Counted from the stretch's first letter, positions 41,642 to 51,254 are shown. The stretch is DNA of 64,000 nucleotides from Phaeovulum veldkampii DSM 11550 (GCF_003034995.1 NZ_PZKF01000013.1:1-64000); one strand, 5' to 3'. Numbers and translations are program-made. Notes: generated by a model from the letters alone, not told the origin.

Positions 41642-43888
41642 ATGCAACTTGGCCCCAAGATCGTGACCGGCACCGCGTTTGCGCTGGCGCTGGTTCTGTC
41701 TGCGGTGATCGCAGGCGGCGCCGCCACGCTGATCGAGCAAGCCTCGCGCAAGGCGGTTCGTATCGGGCTGGAGGCCGCAGGCCAATCCTGGGTCACGGTG
41801 GATGCCGACGGGGTGCAAGTGATTCTGTCGGGCGAGGCCCCGACCGAGGCGCGGCGCTTTCGCGCGCTGACCGTGGCGGGAACCTTGGTCGAGGCCAGCC
41901 GGATCGTGGACATGACCGAGGTGAAAACCGCCGAGGCCCTCGCCCCGCCCGAATTTTCGCTGGAAATCCTGCGCAATGACGACGGCATTTCGTTGATCGG
42001 TCTGGTGCCCAAGGAAACCGACCGCGACGCGCTGCTGGGCGATCTCAAACGGCTGGCCCGCGATGCTGCCGTGACCGACATGCTGGAAAGTGCCGATTAC
42101 CCGGTGCCCGAAGGCTGGGACAGCGCGCTGACCTTTGGCACGGCGGTGCTGAAATCGCTGCCGCGCTCCAAGATATCAATCTCGGCCACGCGGGTGGCGG
42201 TGACGGCGATCACCGACAGCGCCGCCGAAAAGGCCCGGATCGAGGCCGACCTGAAACGGCGCAAACCGGCGCGGCTGGATCTGGCGCTGGACATCTCGGC
42301 GCCGCGCCCGGTGATCACGCCCTTCACCCTGCGCTTTCTGATCGACGCGCGCGGCGCGCGGTTCGACGCCTGTTCCGCCGACACCAACCGCGCGCGGACC
42401 CGGATTCTGGCGGCCGCCCGCGTGGCAGGCATCACCGGCACCCCCAATTGCACCGTGGGCATGGGCGTGCCCAGCCCGGCATGGGCCGACGCGGTCGTGA
42501 TGGGGCTGGATGCGATGAAACAGTTGGGCGCCGGGTCGATCACCTTTTCGGATGCCGACATTTCGCTGATCGCCGCCGAAACCGTGCCGCAGGATGTGTA
42601 TGACAGGGTCGTGGGCGAGTTGGAATCGAACCTGCCCGAGGTGTTTTCGCTAAAGGCCGTGCTGACGCCAAAGCCGGTCAGCGCCGCGTCGGGCCCGCCC
42701 GAGTTTTCGGCCACACTGACCCCGCATGGCCAGATTCAGTTGCGCGGCCGTCTGAGCGATGATCGCCAGCGCGAAGCGGTCGAAAGCTTTGCCCGCGCCC
42801 GCTTTGGCGACAAATCGGTCTATGGGGCGACCCGGCTTGATCCGGGGCTGCCCGCAGGCTGGCCGGTGCGGGTGCTGGCCGCGCTTGAGGCGCTGGACCA
42901 GATGGCGCAGGGCCGGGTCGTGGTGCAGCCTGATCTGGTGCGGCTGGAGGGCGTCAGCGGAGACCCGCAGGGGTCGGACACGGTAGCCCGCATCCTGACC
43001 GCCCGGCTGGGCGAAGGCGCACGGCTGGATCTGTCGGTGCGCTATGACAGGCGGCTTGATCCGGTGCTGGGCCTGCCCACCGGCCCCGAATGCGTGGCCG
43101 ACCTGAACGCAGCCCTGGCCGTGGCCAAGATTACCTTCGAGCCGGGCTCGGCGGTGATTACCGCCGAAGCAGCGGGCGCGCTCGACGGATTGGCCGATAT
43201 CATGAAAAAATGCACCGACTATCCAATGCAGGTGGGTGGCCATACCGACAGCCAGGGCCGTGAAGAGATGAACCTTGTGCTGTCACAGGACCGGGCGCAG
43301 GCGGTGATCGCAGCGCTGGAGGCGCGCCGGGTGCTGACGGGCAACCTGACCGCACAGGGCTTTGGCGAAACCACCCCGATCGACGACAACGGCACCGAGG
43401 CCGGCCGCGAGGCGAACCGGCGGATCGAGTTTGCGTTGCTGGGTGAACCCGAGGCGCCTGTGACGCCCCCCTCGGCAGGGCCGGACACGCCGAACAGCAC
43501 AGAGCCGGTTCCGCCGGCGCAGGCCGAAGAATCCGTCGTGGCACCCGAGCAGCCCGCCCCCCCCGATCTGCTGCGCCCGCCCGCCCGGCCCGCCACCACA
43601 CCCGAGACCCCTGCCACGGCAGGGCCTTCGGCAGAAACGCCCCGGCCCGAAGCGGCCCCGCCCCCCGAGGCGCCGACCACCGGCCCCGTCGACGCCACGC
43701 AAGACGCCCCTGCCGCCACCGAAACGGCCCCCGCCGAGGCGTTGCCTGCGCGTGACCCGGCCAACCCGGCCCCGGCGCCGGAACTGGCTGCTCCGCCGCC
43801 CGTGCTGGTCCCTGCGCGGACGGTCGAGGTGGCAAAACCCGGCCCCGATACGCCCCGCCCTACCCCGCGCCCCACCCCCCAGAACTGA
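41642..43888 (+). CDS. Large OmpA-domain protein with Pro/Ala-rich tail
   Basis: A 748-residue exported or anchored protein: an N-terminal helix (TAFALALVLSAVIAGGAATLI), then several BON-like or repeat units with ITITDS-type strands (LTVAGTLVEASRIVDMTEV and others). An OmpA domain at about residues 470-600 (QVGGHTDSQGREEMNLVLS, RRIEFALL) follows, and a ~145-residue tail rich in Pro, Ala and Glu. The OmpA part should bind peptidoglycan; the tail may span the wall or periplasm. It is followed by a coiled-coil membrane protein, suggesting an envelope pair. Precise function unknown. Confidence 0.85.
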   Translation: MQLGPKIVTGTAFALALVLSAVIAGGAATLIEQASRKAVRIGLEAAGQSWVTVDADGVQVILSGEAPTEARRFRALTVAGTLVEASRIVDMTEVKTAEALAPPEFSLEILRNDDGISLIGLVPKETDRDALLGDLKRLARDAAVTDMLESADYPVPEGWDSALTFGTAVLKSLPRSKISISATRVAVTAITDSAAEKARIEADLKRRKPARLDLALDISAPRPVITPFTLRFLIDARGARFDACSADTNRARTRILAAARVAGITGTPNCTVGMGVPSPAWADAVVMGLDAMKQLGAGSITFSDADISLIAAETVPQDVYDRVVGELESNLPEVFSLKAVLTPKPVSAASGPPEFSATLTPHGQIQLRGRLSDDRQREAVESFARARFGDKSVYGATRLDPGLPAGWPVRVLAALEALDQMAQGRVVVQPDLVRLEGVSGDPQGSDTVARILTARLGEGARLDLSVRYDRRLDPVLGLPTGPECVADLNAALAVAKITFEPGSAVITAEAAGALDGLADIMKKCTDYPMQVGGHTDSQGREEMNLVLSQDRAQAVIAALEARRVLTGNLTAQGFGETTPIDDNGTEAGREANRRIEFALLGEPEAPVTPPSAGPDTPNSTEPVPPAQAEESVVAPEQPAPPDLLRPPARPATTPETPATAGPSAETPRPEAAPPPEAPTTGPVDATQDAPAATETAPAEALPARDPANPAPAPELAAPPPVLVPARTVEVAKPGPDTPRPTPRPTPQN

Positions 43889-43905
43889 ACCGGCAGGACA
43901 CCGAC

Positions 43906-44235
43906 ATGAACCGAGAACAATTCATCCTCGTCACCGCCGTCGTGCTGTTTGTGGCCTTCAGTCTGGGCTGGTTCGCCTCGTGGCTGCTGCACCGGCTGAC
44001 GCGGGTGACCCGCGCCGACATGGGCGAACTGGAGCAGATGGCGCAAGCTCTGCACGAAGCCGAAGAAGCCCGCGACGAGGCGCTGAGCTTCATGGAAAAC
44101 CGTGAGACCGAACTGGTCAGCCAGATCAGCCAGACCGAGGCTGAACTGCGCGCCGCGATGGACGGGCTGCGCGATGCCCGCCACGAGATCGAGGAACTGC
44201 GCGCCTATATCGAGCGGATGAATGCCCGCGACTGA
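43906..44235 (+). CDS. Single-pass membrane protein with coiled coil
   Basis: A 109-residue protein with one N-terminal helix (FILVTAVVLFVAFSLGWFASWLL) and a charged coiled coil rich in Glu, Ala and Arg (AQALHEAEEARDEALSFME and onward). It follows the OmpA-domain gene by 17 bases. I do not recognise a named family; position suggests they work together at the cell envelope. Confidence 0.78.
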   Translation: MNREQFILVTAVVLFVAFSLGWFASWLLHRLTRVTRADMGELEQMAQALHEAEEARDEALSFMENRETELVSQISQTEAELRAAMDGLRDARHEIEELRAYIERMNARD

Positions 44236-44310
44236 CTTGGGCATCGGGCCTGCGCCTTGCCGGGCAGATGCCCCCGATCACACCCGCCGCACCGGCGGAA
44301 CGGCAGCAAC

Positions 44311-44763
44311 CTACGGTTCTGAACGCCAGCGGCCCAGCGCCGCCTCGTCGCCCTCTTTGGCGACGACCCAGGCTGCGCCCGCGGGGCCGATTTCCTTTTT
44401 CCAGAAAGGCGCGCGGGATTTGAGGTAATCCATCAGAAACTCGGCCGCGGCAAAGGCCGCAGCCCGGTGCCGGGCGGCGGTGGCCACCGCCATGATCGGC
44501 TCGCCCACTGCGAGTCGGCCAAAGCGGTGGATCACACGGGCATCGGCCAGCGCCCAGCGGGCCATTGCCTGGCTGATGATGGCGGAAATTGCGCTTTCGG
44601 TCATGCCGGGGTAATGCTCGATCTCCAGCGCCTGCATCTGGCCGCTGTCATCGCGCACAAGGCCGGTAAAACTGACCACCGCGCCCACATCGGCCCGGCC
44701 TGCACCAAAGCCCGCCAGAAATGCGGCCGGGTCGAACGGGGCAGATTGCACGGTGACGCGCAC
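44311..44763 (-). CDS. moaE: Molybdopterin synthase large subunit
   Basis: MoaE with MoaD converts precursor Z into molybdopterin. The 150-residue protein has FTGLVRDDSGQMQALEIEHY, VIHRFGRLAVGEP and FLMDYLKSRAPFWKKE with the active-site lysine region. It starts with GTG (44763) one base after the moaD stop codon. Together with mobA it supports the formate dehydrogenase genes in this window. Confidence 0.95.
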   Translation of the reverse strand: MRVTVQSAPFDPAAFLAGFGAGRADVGAVVSFTGLVRDDSGQMQALEIEHYPGMTESAISAIISQAMARWALADARVIHRFGRLAVGEPIMAVATAARHRAAAFAAAEFLMDYLKSRAPFWKKEIGPAGAAWVVAKEGDEAALGRWRSEP

Positions 44764-44764
44764 C

Positions 44765-45013
44765 CTAGCCCCCGGTCATTGGCGGAAAGAACGCCACCTC
44801 GCGCACACCCGCGAGAGGCGCGTCGAAATCGGCAAGCACCTGATCCACCGCCACGCGGACCGCCGACAGGTCGGCGAACGCTGCGGCATAGCGCGGCTCG
44901 CGCGCGATCAGTTCATCCACCAGCGCGGCGACGGTGGGGGCAGCCGTGTCCACCTGCTCGGTCGCAACGCCGGTGCGTTCGCGGACCCAGGCGAAATACA
45001 GCACCGTGATCAC
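44765..45013 (-). CDS. moaD: Molybdopterin synthase small subunit
   Basis: An 82-residue ubiquitin-like sulfur carrier ending in the Gly-Gly needed for thiocarboxylation (FFPPMTGG). It begins ITVLYFAWVRERTG. The start is GTG in GTGA overlapping the pgsA stop; an upstream Met (45061) lies inside pgsA. It is directly followed by moaE. Confidence 0.94.
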   Translation of the reverse strand: MITVLYFAWVRERTGVATEQVDTAAPTVAALVDELIAREPRYAAAFADLSAVRVAVDQVLADFDAPLAGVREVAFFPPMTGG

Positions 45014-45636
45014 TGCGGCGCCCCCCTCAGATAGGGCAGCGACTTGCGGAAATAGTCCCACCCCGTCACCAGCGTCAGCGCCGCTGCGATCCAGATCAGG
45101 GCAAGGCCCGCATGGTTGGCCAGATCGGCAGGTGACAGGCCGGTGGGCAGATCGCCCTCGCCCGCGCGCGGCGCGCGGCCGGTTTCCAGATAATCAAGCC
45201 CGGTGCCCAGAAACAGCACCGAGATCGCCACCATCTGCGCCGTGGTCTTCCATTTCGCCAGCTTGGTGACCTTCAGCTTGCCCGCCTCGGCCCCCAGAAA
45301 CTCACGCAGGCCCGACACGAACACCTCGCGGAACAGGATCACGGTGACGGGCAGGATCAGCCAGGGGTTCATGCCCGAATAGCCGGTGATCACCACCAGC
45401 GCGATCACAACCATCGCCTTGTCTGCGATCGGGTCCATCGCGGCGCCAAAGCGGCTTTCCTGTTTCCAAAGCCGGGCGAGATAGCCATCGAACCAGTCGG
45501 TGACGGCCGCCCCGATGAACAGCGCCAGCGCAAACCAGTCGGCCCAGGGTCGTTGGAAATACAAGAACATCACCGCAACGCCGGGCGCGGCGAGCAGGCG
45601 CAGGACGGTCAGGATATTTGGCAGCGTCCATTTCAT
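45010..45636 (-). CDS. pgsA: CDP-diacylglycerol-glycerol-3-phosphate 3-phosphatidyltransferase
   Basis: PgsA makes phosphatidylglycerol phosphate in the inner membrane. The 208-residue protein has the CDP-alcohol transferase motif D-G-x2-A-R-x8-G-x3-D-x3-D as DWFDGYLARLWKQESRFGAA followed by MDPIADK. Helices cover much of the rest. It is coupled to moaD; this pgsA-moaD-moaE order is a chance-looking pairing I recall from related genomes. Confidence 0.95.
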   Translation of the reverse strand: MKWTLPNILTVLRLLAAPGVAVMFLYFQRPWADWFALALFIGAAVTDWFDGYLARLWKQESRFGAAMDPIADKAMVVIALVVITGYSGMNPWLILPVTVILFREVFVSGLREFLGAEAGKLKVTKLAKWKTTAQMVAISVLFLGTGLDYLETGRAPRAGEGDLPTGLSPADLANHAGLALIWIAAALTLVTGWDYFRKSLPYLRGAPQ

Positions 45637-45715
45637 GCGCGCACCCTAGCGGGGGATGGGCCGAAGGGAAAGAGGGCGAAGCCCGGCGCGACGATGTGGG
45701 CCGGGCGGGCGGCGG

Positions 45716-46159
45716 TCAGGGGCGGGCATCGTAGGTGAGCCAGCGCGTGGCCTGCGCAAGGCTGTCATAAAGCACGCGGGCAGGCACATTGTCATCAGCG
45801 GTGATCCAGCGCAGCACGCTCCAGCCGCGGGCGGCGGTCTCGGCGCGCAAGGCCTCGATCAGCGCACGCGCCACGCCCTGCCCCCGCGCCTCGGGCGCCA
45901 CGAACAGGTCATCCAGAAACCCGCCGGTGCTGGCCGACAGGGGGCGCGCAAAGGGCCGGAAATGCGCAAGCCCCAGCAGCGCACCGTCGGGCGCCACGGC
46001 CAGCCGCGCCTCGACCTCATGCGCCGGGTCGATGACCCAGCCCCAGACACGGGCGCGCATCTCGGGCGTCTGGTCAACCCGGTAAAAGGCGGCATAGCCG
46101 GCATAAAGCCGTTCCCACGCGGGGCGGTCCTCGGGGCGGGGCGGACGGATCAGAGGCAT
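45716..46159 (-). CDS. GNAT-family N-acetyltransferase
   Basis: A 147-residue acetyltransferase with the CoA loop VAPEARGQGVARALIEALR and FLDDLFV before it, and a C-terminal strand segment DNVPARVLYDSLA. It lies three bases after uvrC, so it may be its downstream operon partner. The acceptor is unknown. Confidence 0.88.
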   Translation of the reverse strand: MPLIRPPRPEDRPAWERLYAGYAAFYRVDQTPEMRARVWGWVIDPAHEVEARLAVAPDGALLGLAHFRPFARPLSASTGGFLDDLFVAPEARGQGVARALIEALRAETAARGWSVLRWITADDNVPARVLYDSLAQATRWLTYDARP

Positions 46160-46162
46160 GGC

Positions 46163-48049
46163 TCAGCCTTTCGCGTTGAAGAAATCGTAGATCGTCTGCG
46201 CCATCGCCTCCGAAATGCCGGGCACGGCCTGAAGATCGGTCAGCCCGGCCCGCGCCACCGCCTTGGCCGATCCGAAATGCGCCAGCAGCGCGCGTTTGCG
46301 CGTGGCCCCCACGCCGGGGATTTCGTCCAGCGGCGTGGCGCTGATCGCCTTGGTGCGGCGCGCCCGATGCGCGCCGATTGCCCAGCGGTGCGCCTCGTCG
46401 CGCAGGCGCTGGATGAAATACAGAACCGGGTCGTTCATCCGCAGCGCAAAGGGTGGCGCGCCGGGGCGGTAAAATTCCTCCTTGCCGGCGTCACGGTCCA
46501 CCCCCTTGGCCACGCCGATCATCGGGATATCCTCGACGCCCATCTCGTCCATGATCTGCGCCACCGCAGACACCTGCCCCGCGCCGCCGTCGATCAGCAA
46601 CAGGTCAGGCCAGGCGCCGGTTTCGCGGTCGGGGTCTTCTTTCAGCAGGCGGGCAAAGCGGCGCGTCAGCACCTCTTTCATCATCCCGAAATCGTCGCCG
46701 GGTGTCAGTTCATCGCCGCGGATGTTGAACTTGCGATACTGGCTTTTGACAAAGCCCTCGGGCCCGGCCACCACCATGCCGCCCACGGCATTGGTGCCCT
46801 GAATGTGGCTATTGTCGTAAATTTCGATCCGTCGCGGCGCGGCCTCCAGCCCGAAGGCTTCGGCCAGCCCCTCCAGCAACCGCGCCTGCGCGACGCTTTC
46901 GCTCATCTTGCGGGCAAGGCTTTCGCGGGCGTTGCGGGCGGCATTTTCCACCAGTTCGGCCTTTTCGCCCCGCTGCGGCACCGCGATCTCTACCTTGCGC
47001 CCGGCGCGGTCCGACAAAAGCTGCACCATCAGGTCTTCATCCTCGATCGGATGCGACAGCAGGATCAGCCGCGGCGGCGTCTTGTCATCGTAGAACTGGG
47101 CCAGAAACGCCTCCAGCACCTCGGCCTCTTCGGCGCCCGAGCCGGTCTTGGGGTAATAGTCGCGGTTGCCCCAGCTTTGGTTCGCGCGGATAAAGAATAC
47201 CTGCACACAGGCCGCCCCACCCTCCATGTGCAGCGCCACCACATCGGCCTCGGCCACGCCGCGGGGGTTGATGCCCTGCGCGCTTTGCACCTGCGTCAAC
47301 GCGCGGATACGGTCGCGCAGCGCAGCGGCGCGTTCAAATTCCATCGCGGCGCTGGCCGCGGCCATCTCGGCCGCCAGATCCTCTTGCACGCGGGTCGATT
47401 TGCCTTGCAGGAACCGCTCGGCATCGCTGACCAGCGCGGCATAGTCGGCGACCGTGACCTTGCCCACACAGGGGCCCGCGCACCGCTTGATCTGAAACAG
47501 CAGGCAGGGCCGGGTGCGGCTTTCAAAGACCGAATCCGAACAGGTGCGCAGCAGAAAAACCCGCTGCAACTGGTTCAGCGTGCGGTTCACCGCGCCCGCG
47601 CTGGCAAAGGGGCCGTAATAGTCGCCTGTTTCGGTTTTTGCCCCGCGATGCTTCTTGATCTGGGGGAAAGCGTGCCCCTTGGCGACCAGAATGTTGGGAA
47701 ACGATTTGTCGTCGCGCAACAGCACGTTGTAGCGCGGCTTCAACTGCTTGATCAGGTTCTGTTCCAGCAGCAGCGCCTCGGTTTCGGTGCGCGTGGTCAG
47801 AAACATCATGCTGGCGGTTTCGCGGATCATCCGCGCAATGCGCCCCGAATGCCCCGAGGGGCGGGCATAGTTCGACACCCGAGCGCGCAGGTTACGCGCC
47901 TTGCCGACGTAAAGCACCCGCGCCTCGGCATCCAGCATCCGGTAAACGCCGGGCGAACCGTCAAGCGTTTTCACATAGTTCTGGATCAGCGCATGGCCGG
48001 TCAGCGCAGCGGCTGTGGCGGGCGTTTCGGGGTCAGGATTTTCATGCAT
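46163..48049 (-). CDS. uvrC: Excinuclease ABC subunit C
   Basis: UvrC makes the dual incisions in nucleotide excision repair. The 628-residue protein has a GIY-YIG domain ([20 protein letters not shown]), the UVR motif region ([16 protein letters not shown]), and an RNase H-like nuclease block ([17 protein letters not shown]). C-terminal HhH motifs follow ([15 protein letters not shown] and [12 protein letters not shown]). I use the ATG at 48049; the frame continues upstream without homology. The upstream region holds a DnaA-box-like site. Confidence 0.96.
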   Translation of the reverse strand: MHENPDPETPATAAALTGHALIQNYVKTLDGSPGVYRMLDAEARVLYVGKARNLRARVSNYARPSGHSGRIARMIRETASMMFLTTRTETEALLLEQNLIKQLKPRYNVLLRDDKSFPNILVAKGHAFPQIKKHRGAKTETGDYYGPFASAGAVNRTLNQLQRVFLLRTCSDSVFESRTRPCLLFQIKRCAGPCVGKVTVADYAALVSDAERFLQGKSTRVQEDLAAEMAAASAAMEFERAAALRDRIRALTQVQSAQGINPRGVAEADVVALHMEGGAACVQVFFIRANQSWGNRDYYPKTGSGAEEAEVLEAFLAQFYDDKTPPRLILLSHPIEDEDLMVQLLSDRAGRKVEIAVPQRGEKAELVENAARNARESLARKMSESVAQARLLEGLAEAFGLEAAPRRIEIYDNSHIQGTNAVGGMVVAGPEGFVKSQYRKFNIRGDELTPGDDFGMMKEVLTRRFARLLKEDPDRETGAWPDLLLIDGGAGQVSAVAQIMDEMGVEDIPMIGVAKGVDRDAGKEEFYRPGAPPFALRMNDPVLYFIQRLRDEAHRWAIGAHRARRTKAISATPLDEIPGVGATRKRALLAHFGSAKAVARAGLTDLQAVPGISEAMAQTIYDFFNAKG

Positions 48050-48359
48050 GGCGATACTTCGATTCCGTCTTTCCGGCTGCACTGTGGAGCGCACAAAGGC
48101 AAGAGAAAAGCTGTCCACGGTTTTTGTGGATAACTCTGTTGGAAAGTTTGCAGGAGAGCCGAATTTCCGTGGATTCGAGGGGTGTTCAGCGGCTTGCCCA
48201 AAAAAAAGGCAGTCCCACAAGATACTGAAATGAAAAGGGAATAAAAGTTACTTTGAGCAAGGCCCTGAATCTATTGGCAGATTCATAACGATTCGGTAAC
48301 AGCTCTGCGCCGGGTGGACAAGTCAACCCCGCGGCGCTGCGTCAACTTCGGTTTCGGCG
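48050..48359. promoter_or_regulatory. AT-rich region upstream of uvrC with a DnaA-type box
   Basis: This 310-base interval has no gene. It is clearly richer in A/T than its surroundings, especially 48180-48300. It contains TGTGGATAA (48125-48133), the complement of the ideal DnaA box TTATCCACA, next to a TCCAC/GTGGA inverted pair. A second inverted repeat is TGAATC-N8-GATTCA (48266-48285). The uvrC promoter must lie here; I cannot point to confident -35/-10 boxes. Confidence 0.6.
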
Positions 48360-49142
48360 CTATTCCGGCCCCAGAACATCGGGCGTCTGCCAGCCCAGAT
48401 GCTGGCCGCCATCGACACACAGCATCTGCCCGGTCACTGCAGGCGCATCCAGAAAATAGCCCAGCGCCGCGCAAATCCCCTCGGGGTCGGCACCACGTTG
48501 CAGCACCGTGGCTGCGCGCTGGCGGGCGAAATGCTCTGCGCTTTGGCGCGCGCCTTGCAGCGTCGGGCCGGGGCCGATGGCATTGACCCGGATATCGGGC
48601 GCCAGCGCCTGTGCCGCGGTGCGCGTCAGCGCCCACAGCCCCATCTTGGCCAGCGTATAGGTCATGAATTCGGGGGTCAGCTTCAGCACCCGCTGGTCGA
48701 TCAGGTTGACCACCAGCGCGCGCGCCACCGGTTCGCCCCCGTGATGGGCGGCCTTGGGCGCCTGCGCGGCAAAGGCCTGCGTCAGCACGAATGGCGCCCG
48801 AAGGTTCGATTCAATGTGCCGATCCCAACTGGTGCGGGTGGCGGTGTGGATCGTGTCGTATTCAAAGATCGAGGCGTTATTGACCAGCACCGTCAGCGGA
48901 TGGCCCAGCGCCGCGGCGGCGCGCGCCACCAGCGTTGCGGTCTGCGCCTCGTCCAGCAGATCGGCCTGCACGGTAACCGCTTGCACCCCCAGCGCGCGGG
49001 CCTCGGCGGCCACGGCCTCGGCCTCCACGTCGGAACTGGCATAGTGTATGGCCACGTCATGCCCGCGCCCCGCCAGATACAGCGCCATCTCCCGGCCCAG
49101 CCGCCGCGCGCCACCGGTGACAAGGGCCGCACGCTGCATCAT
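48360..49142 (-). CDS. SDR-family oxidoreductase, pteridine reductase-like
   Basis: A 260-residue short-chain dehydrogenase with the cofactor loop TGGARRLGREMALYLAGRGH, NNAS, and the catalytic YTLAK (Y-x3-K). The Arg after TGGA suggests NADP(H) preference, and the GGARRLG form is typical of pteridine/dihydromonapterin reductases such as FolM, so folate or pterin metabolism is possible. The start ATGATG at 49142 overlaps the stop of the upstream exchanger. FolM assignment is inferred. Confidence 0.85.
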   Translation of the reverse strand: MMQRAALVTGGARRLGREMALYLAGRGHDVAIHYASSDVEAEAVAAEARALGVQAVTVQADLLDEAQTATLVARAAAALGHPLTVLVNNASIFEYDTIHTATRTSWDRHIESNLRAPFVLTQAFAAQAPKAAHHGGEPVARALVVNLIDQRVLKLTPEFMTYTLAKMGLWALTRTAAQALAPDIRVNAIGPGPTLQGARQSAEHFARQRAATVLQRGADPEGICAALGYFLDAPAVTGQMLCVDGGQHLGWQTPDVLGPE

Positions 49143-50101
49143 GTAAAACCCACCATCAGAACGCCAACATACAAGGCATAAAGCGCCACAAAGGCCAGCC
49201 CGGTCGCCCGCCCAATCGACCAGCGCCGAAAGATGATCGGCCCCAACAACAGCGTGATCCCCAGCATCACCCACAGGTCAAAGCGCAGCATCTGCGCGGG
49301 CACCGCCATGGGGCTGATCAGCCCCGCAACACCAATGATTCCCAGCAGGTTGAACACGTTGGAACCGAGCACATTGCCCATCGCCACATCGGCCCGCCCC
49401 TTGATCGCCGCCATCACCGAAGCAGACAGCTCGGGCAGCGAGGTTCCGACCGCCACCAGCGTCAGCCCGATCACCGTTTCGCTGACGCCAAAGGCGCGGG
49501 CGATATTGCTGGCACCGTCCACCAGCAGATCGGCGCCGATCGGCAGCCCCACCAGCCCCAGAGCCAGAAAGATCAGGATCTTGGCCCAGGGCATCTGGTC
49601 CTCGAACACCGGCACATCAGATCCGGTCGCGGCGGCACTTTGCGCCGCGCGATGGGCCAGCGCGTCGCGGATCTGATCGCCCAGCATCAGCGCCAACCCC
49701 GCCAGAAGCACCAGCGCATGGGGCCACCCGATCGGTCCAAGAAAAGAAATCACGATGAACAGCACCGCGGTAGCCAGCATCACCAGATAGCTTTTGCGCA
49801 GATCATCTTGGTCAGTGCGAATCGTGGCGATCAGCGCCGGCAGGCCCAGCACCAGCAGGATGTTGGCCGTGTTCGAGCCCACCACATTGCCCAGCGCAAT
49901 GCCTGCCTGCCCTTCCAGCGCGGCCGCAACCGACACCATCAATTCGGGCGCCGAGGTGCCGAAGGCCACCACCGTCAGGCCCACGATCAGCGCAGGTATC
50001 CCCAGCCGCCGCGCCAAGCCGACAGCGCCGCGCACCAGAAAATCGCCGGCGACGACCAGCAGAGCCAGCCCGCCGACGATGTGAAGCAGATCCGATGTCA
50101 A
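49139..50101 (-). CDS. CaCA-family calcium/sodium antiporter
   Basis: A 320-residue membrane protein with two repeats of the CaCA alpha motif: FGTSAPELMVSVAAALEGQ with ALGNVVGSN, and VGTSLPELSASVMAAIKG with AMGNVLGSN. It should exchange Ca2+ for Na+ or H+ across the inner membrane (YrbG type). The two-repeat symmetry is clear. It overlaps the small protein upstream by four bases. Confidence 0.94.
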   Translation of the reverse strand: MTSDLLHIVGGLALLVVAGDFLVRGAVGLARRLGIPALIVGLTVVAFGTSAPELMVSVAAALEGQAGIALGNVVGSNTANILLVLGLPALIATIRTDQDDLRKSYLVMLATAVLFIVISFLGPIGWPHALVLLAGLALMLGDQIRDALAHRAAQSAAATGSDVPVFEDQMPWAKILIFLALGLVGLPIGADLLVDGASNIARAFGVSETVIGLTLVAVGTSLPELSASVMAAIKGRADVAMGNVLGSNVFNLLGIIGVAGLISPMAVPAQMLRFDLWVMLGITLLLGPIIFRRWSIGRATGLAFVALYALYVGVLMVGFT

Positions 50102-50280
50102 GATCGATTTCTCCTGTCAGGGCCACCACAGCTGCATGGCCCGCGCCCAATCATCGGGCGCCCGCAGTCAGGGCATTTCCCGCGCCGGGTCATGCCAACA
50201 AGCGGCGGCAGACGCAATTTCCCGAAGATCGCCAGAACAGCCATCACCACAAGAAACAGCGAAACAATCTTCAGCAACAT
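50098..50280 (-). CDS. Small membrane protein with zinc-ribbon motif
   Basis: A 60-residue protein: one N-terminal helix (LLKIVSLFLVVMAVLAIFG) and a short tail with CPDCGRPMIGRGPCSC, that is Cys36, Cys39, Cys49 and Cys51 (C-x2-C-x9-C-x-C), typical of a zinc ribbon. It begins right after the S49 peptidase gene and overlaps the exchanger by four bases, so it is genuinely coded. Function unknown. Confidence 0.75.
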   Translation of the reverse strand: MLLKIVSLFLVVMAVLAIFGKLRLPPLVGMTRRGKCPDCGRPMIGRGPCSCGGPDRRNRS

Positions 50281-50281
50281 G

Positions 50282-51091
50282 TCACAGCCCGTAACGCGCC
50301 CAAAGCGCGCGCTCGTCGGCAGCCTCGATCAGCGCACCCGCGGCGCTGGCGCCAAGGCGGCGAAACCACGATTTGCGAAGGCCATAGGGCACCAGTTTCA
50401 CCTTGTCACCATACAGCGCCTTGAGCTTGGGCACCGGATGGGCCAGCCCGTCGATCAGCCCCAGATCGGTCGCCTCGGCCCCCAGCCAGACATCGCCGGT
50501 GAACAGATCGCGCCCCCCGGCCAACTTTGCGCCGCGCCGGGCGCGGACATGGGCCTTGAAGGCCGCGTGCATCGGCTCCAACAGGCGGTGCAGACGCTCC
50601 ACATCCTCGGGTTTTTCGGGGCGGAACGGGTCCATGAAGCTTTTTGACGTGCCCGCGGTATGCACCCGCCGCTCGATCCCATAGCGTTCGATCAGCCCGG
50701 CAAAGCCGAACCCTGCCGAAATCACGCCGATCGAGCCGACAACCGAGGTGACATCGGCCCAGATGTCATCGGCGGCGGTGGCCAGCCAATAGCCGCCTGA
50801 GGCGGCCACATCCTCGACAAATGCATGCACCGGGGTGCCGTGTTCCTCGGCCAGCCGCCGCACCCGTGCCGCGATCAGCGAGGATTGCACCGGCGAACCG
50901 CCCGGCGAATTGACGATCAGCGCCACCGCCGCATGGCGGCCCGGCCTGAACGCGCGTTCGATCAGCGGCGCCAGCGCCGCATCCGACAGGCCGGCAGAAC
51001 CGGGCCGAACAGCGCCAATGGCGCCCTCCAGCCGGATCAGCGCCACGCTTGCGGGTTTGCTGACAAAGGGAATGAGGTGTTTGATGTCCAT
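50282..51091 (-). CDS. S49-family signal-peptide peptidase
   Basis: A 269-residue serine protease of the SppA/SohB group. The Ser-Lys dyad is Ser98 in EDVAASGGYWLA and Lys150 in HTAGTSKSFMDPF; NSPGGSPVQSS precedes them. Members degrade cleaved signal peptides or small membrane proteins. It has no obvious signal peptide itself. One copy of the catalytic domain makes it the short type. It is divergent from the fds operon. Confidence 0.92.
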   Translation of the reverse strand: MDIKHLIPFVSKPASVALIRLEGAIGAVRPGSAGLSDAALAPLIERAFRPGRHAAVALIVNSPGGSPVQSSLIAARVRRLAEEHGTPVHAFVEDVAASGGYWLATAADDIWADVTSVVGSIGVISAGFGFAGLIERYGIERRVHTAGTSKSFMDPFRPEKPEDVERLHRLLEPMHAAFKAHVRARRGAKLAGGRDLFTGDVWLGAEATDLGLIDGLAHPVPKLKALYGDKVKLVPYGLRKSWFRRLGASAAGALIEAADERALWARYGL

Positions 51092-51254
51092 GTCCTCGAT
51101 CTAGGCTGCGTCCTGCGCCGGAACAAGCGGCGACTGGAAAAATCCGCAGCAGGGCGCGCCCGGCCCGGTCGCAAAGCCGCCGCGCAAGGTCGGGCGCGGG
51201 CGTTGCAAGGGCGCGACTTCGGGCGTAGCCTTTTCCCAGCTTGGGAGGGCATCC

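Noticed and set aside
48050-48359. Possible chromosomal origin (AT-rich segment with a DnaA box)
   Set aside because: There is only one perfect box, no cluster of boxes, and the neighbours (uvrC, an SDR) are not the genes usually near an alphaproteobacterial origin.
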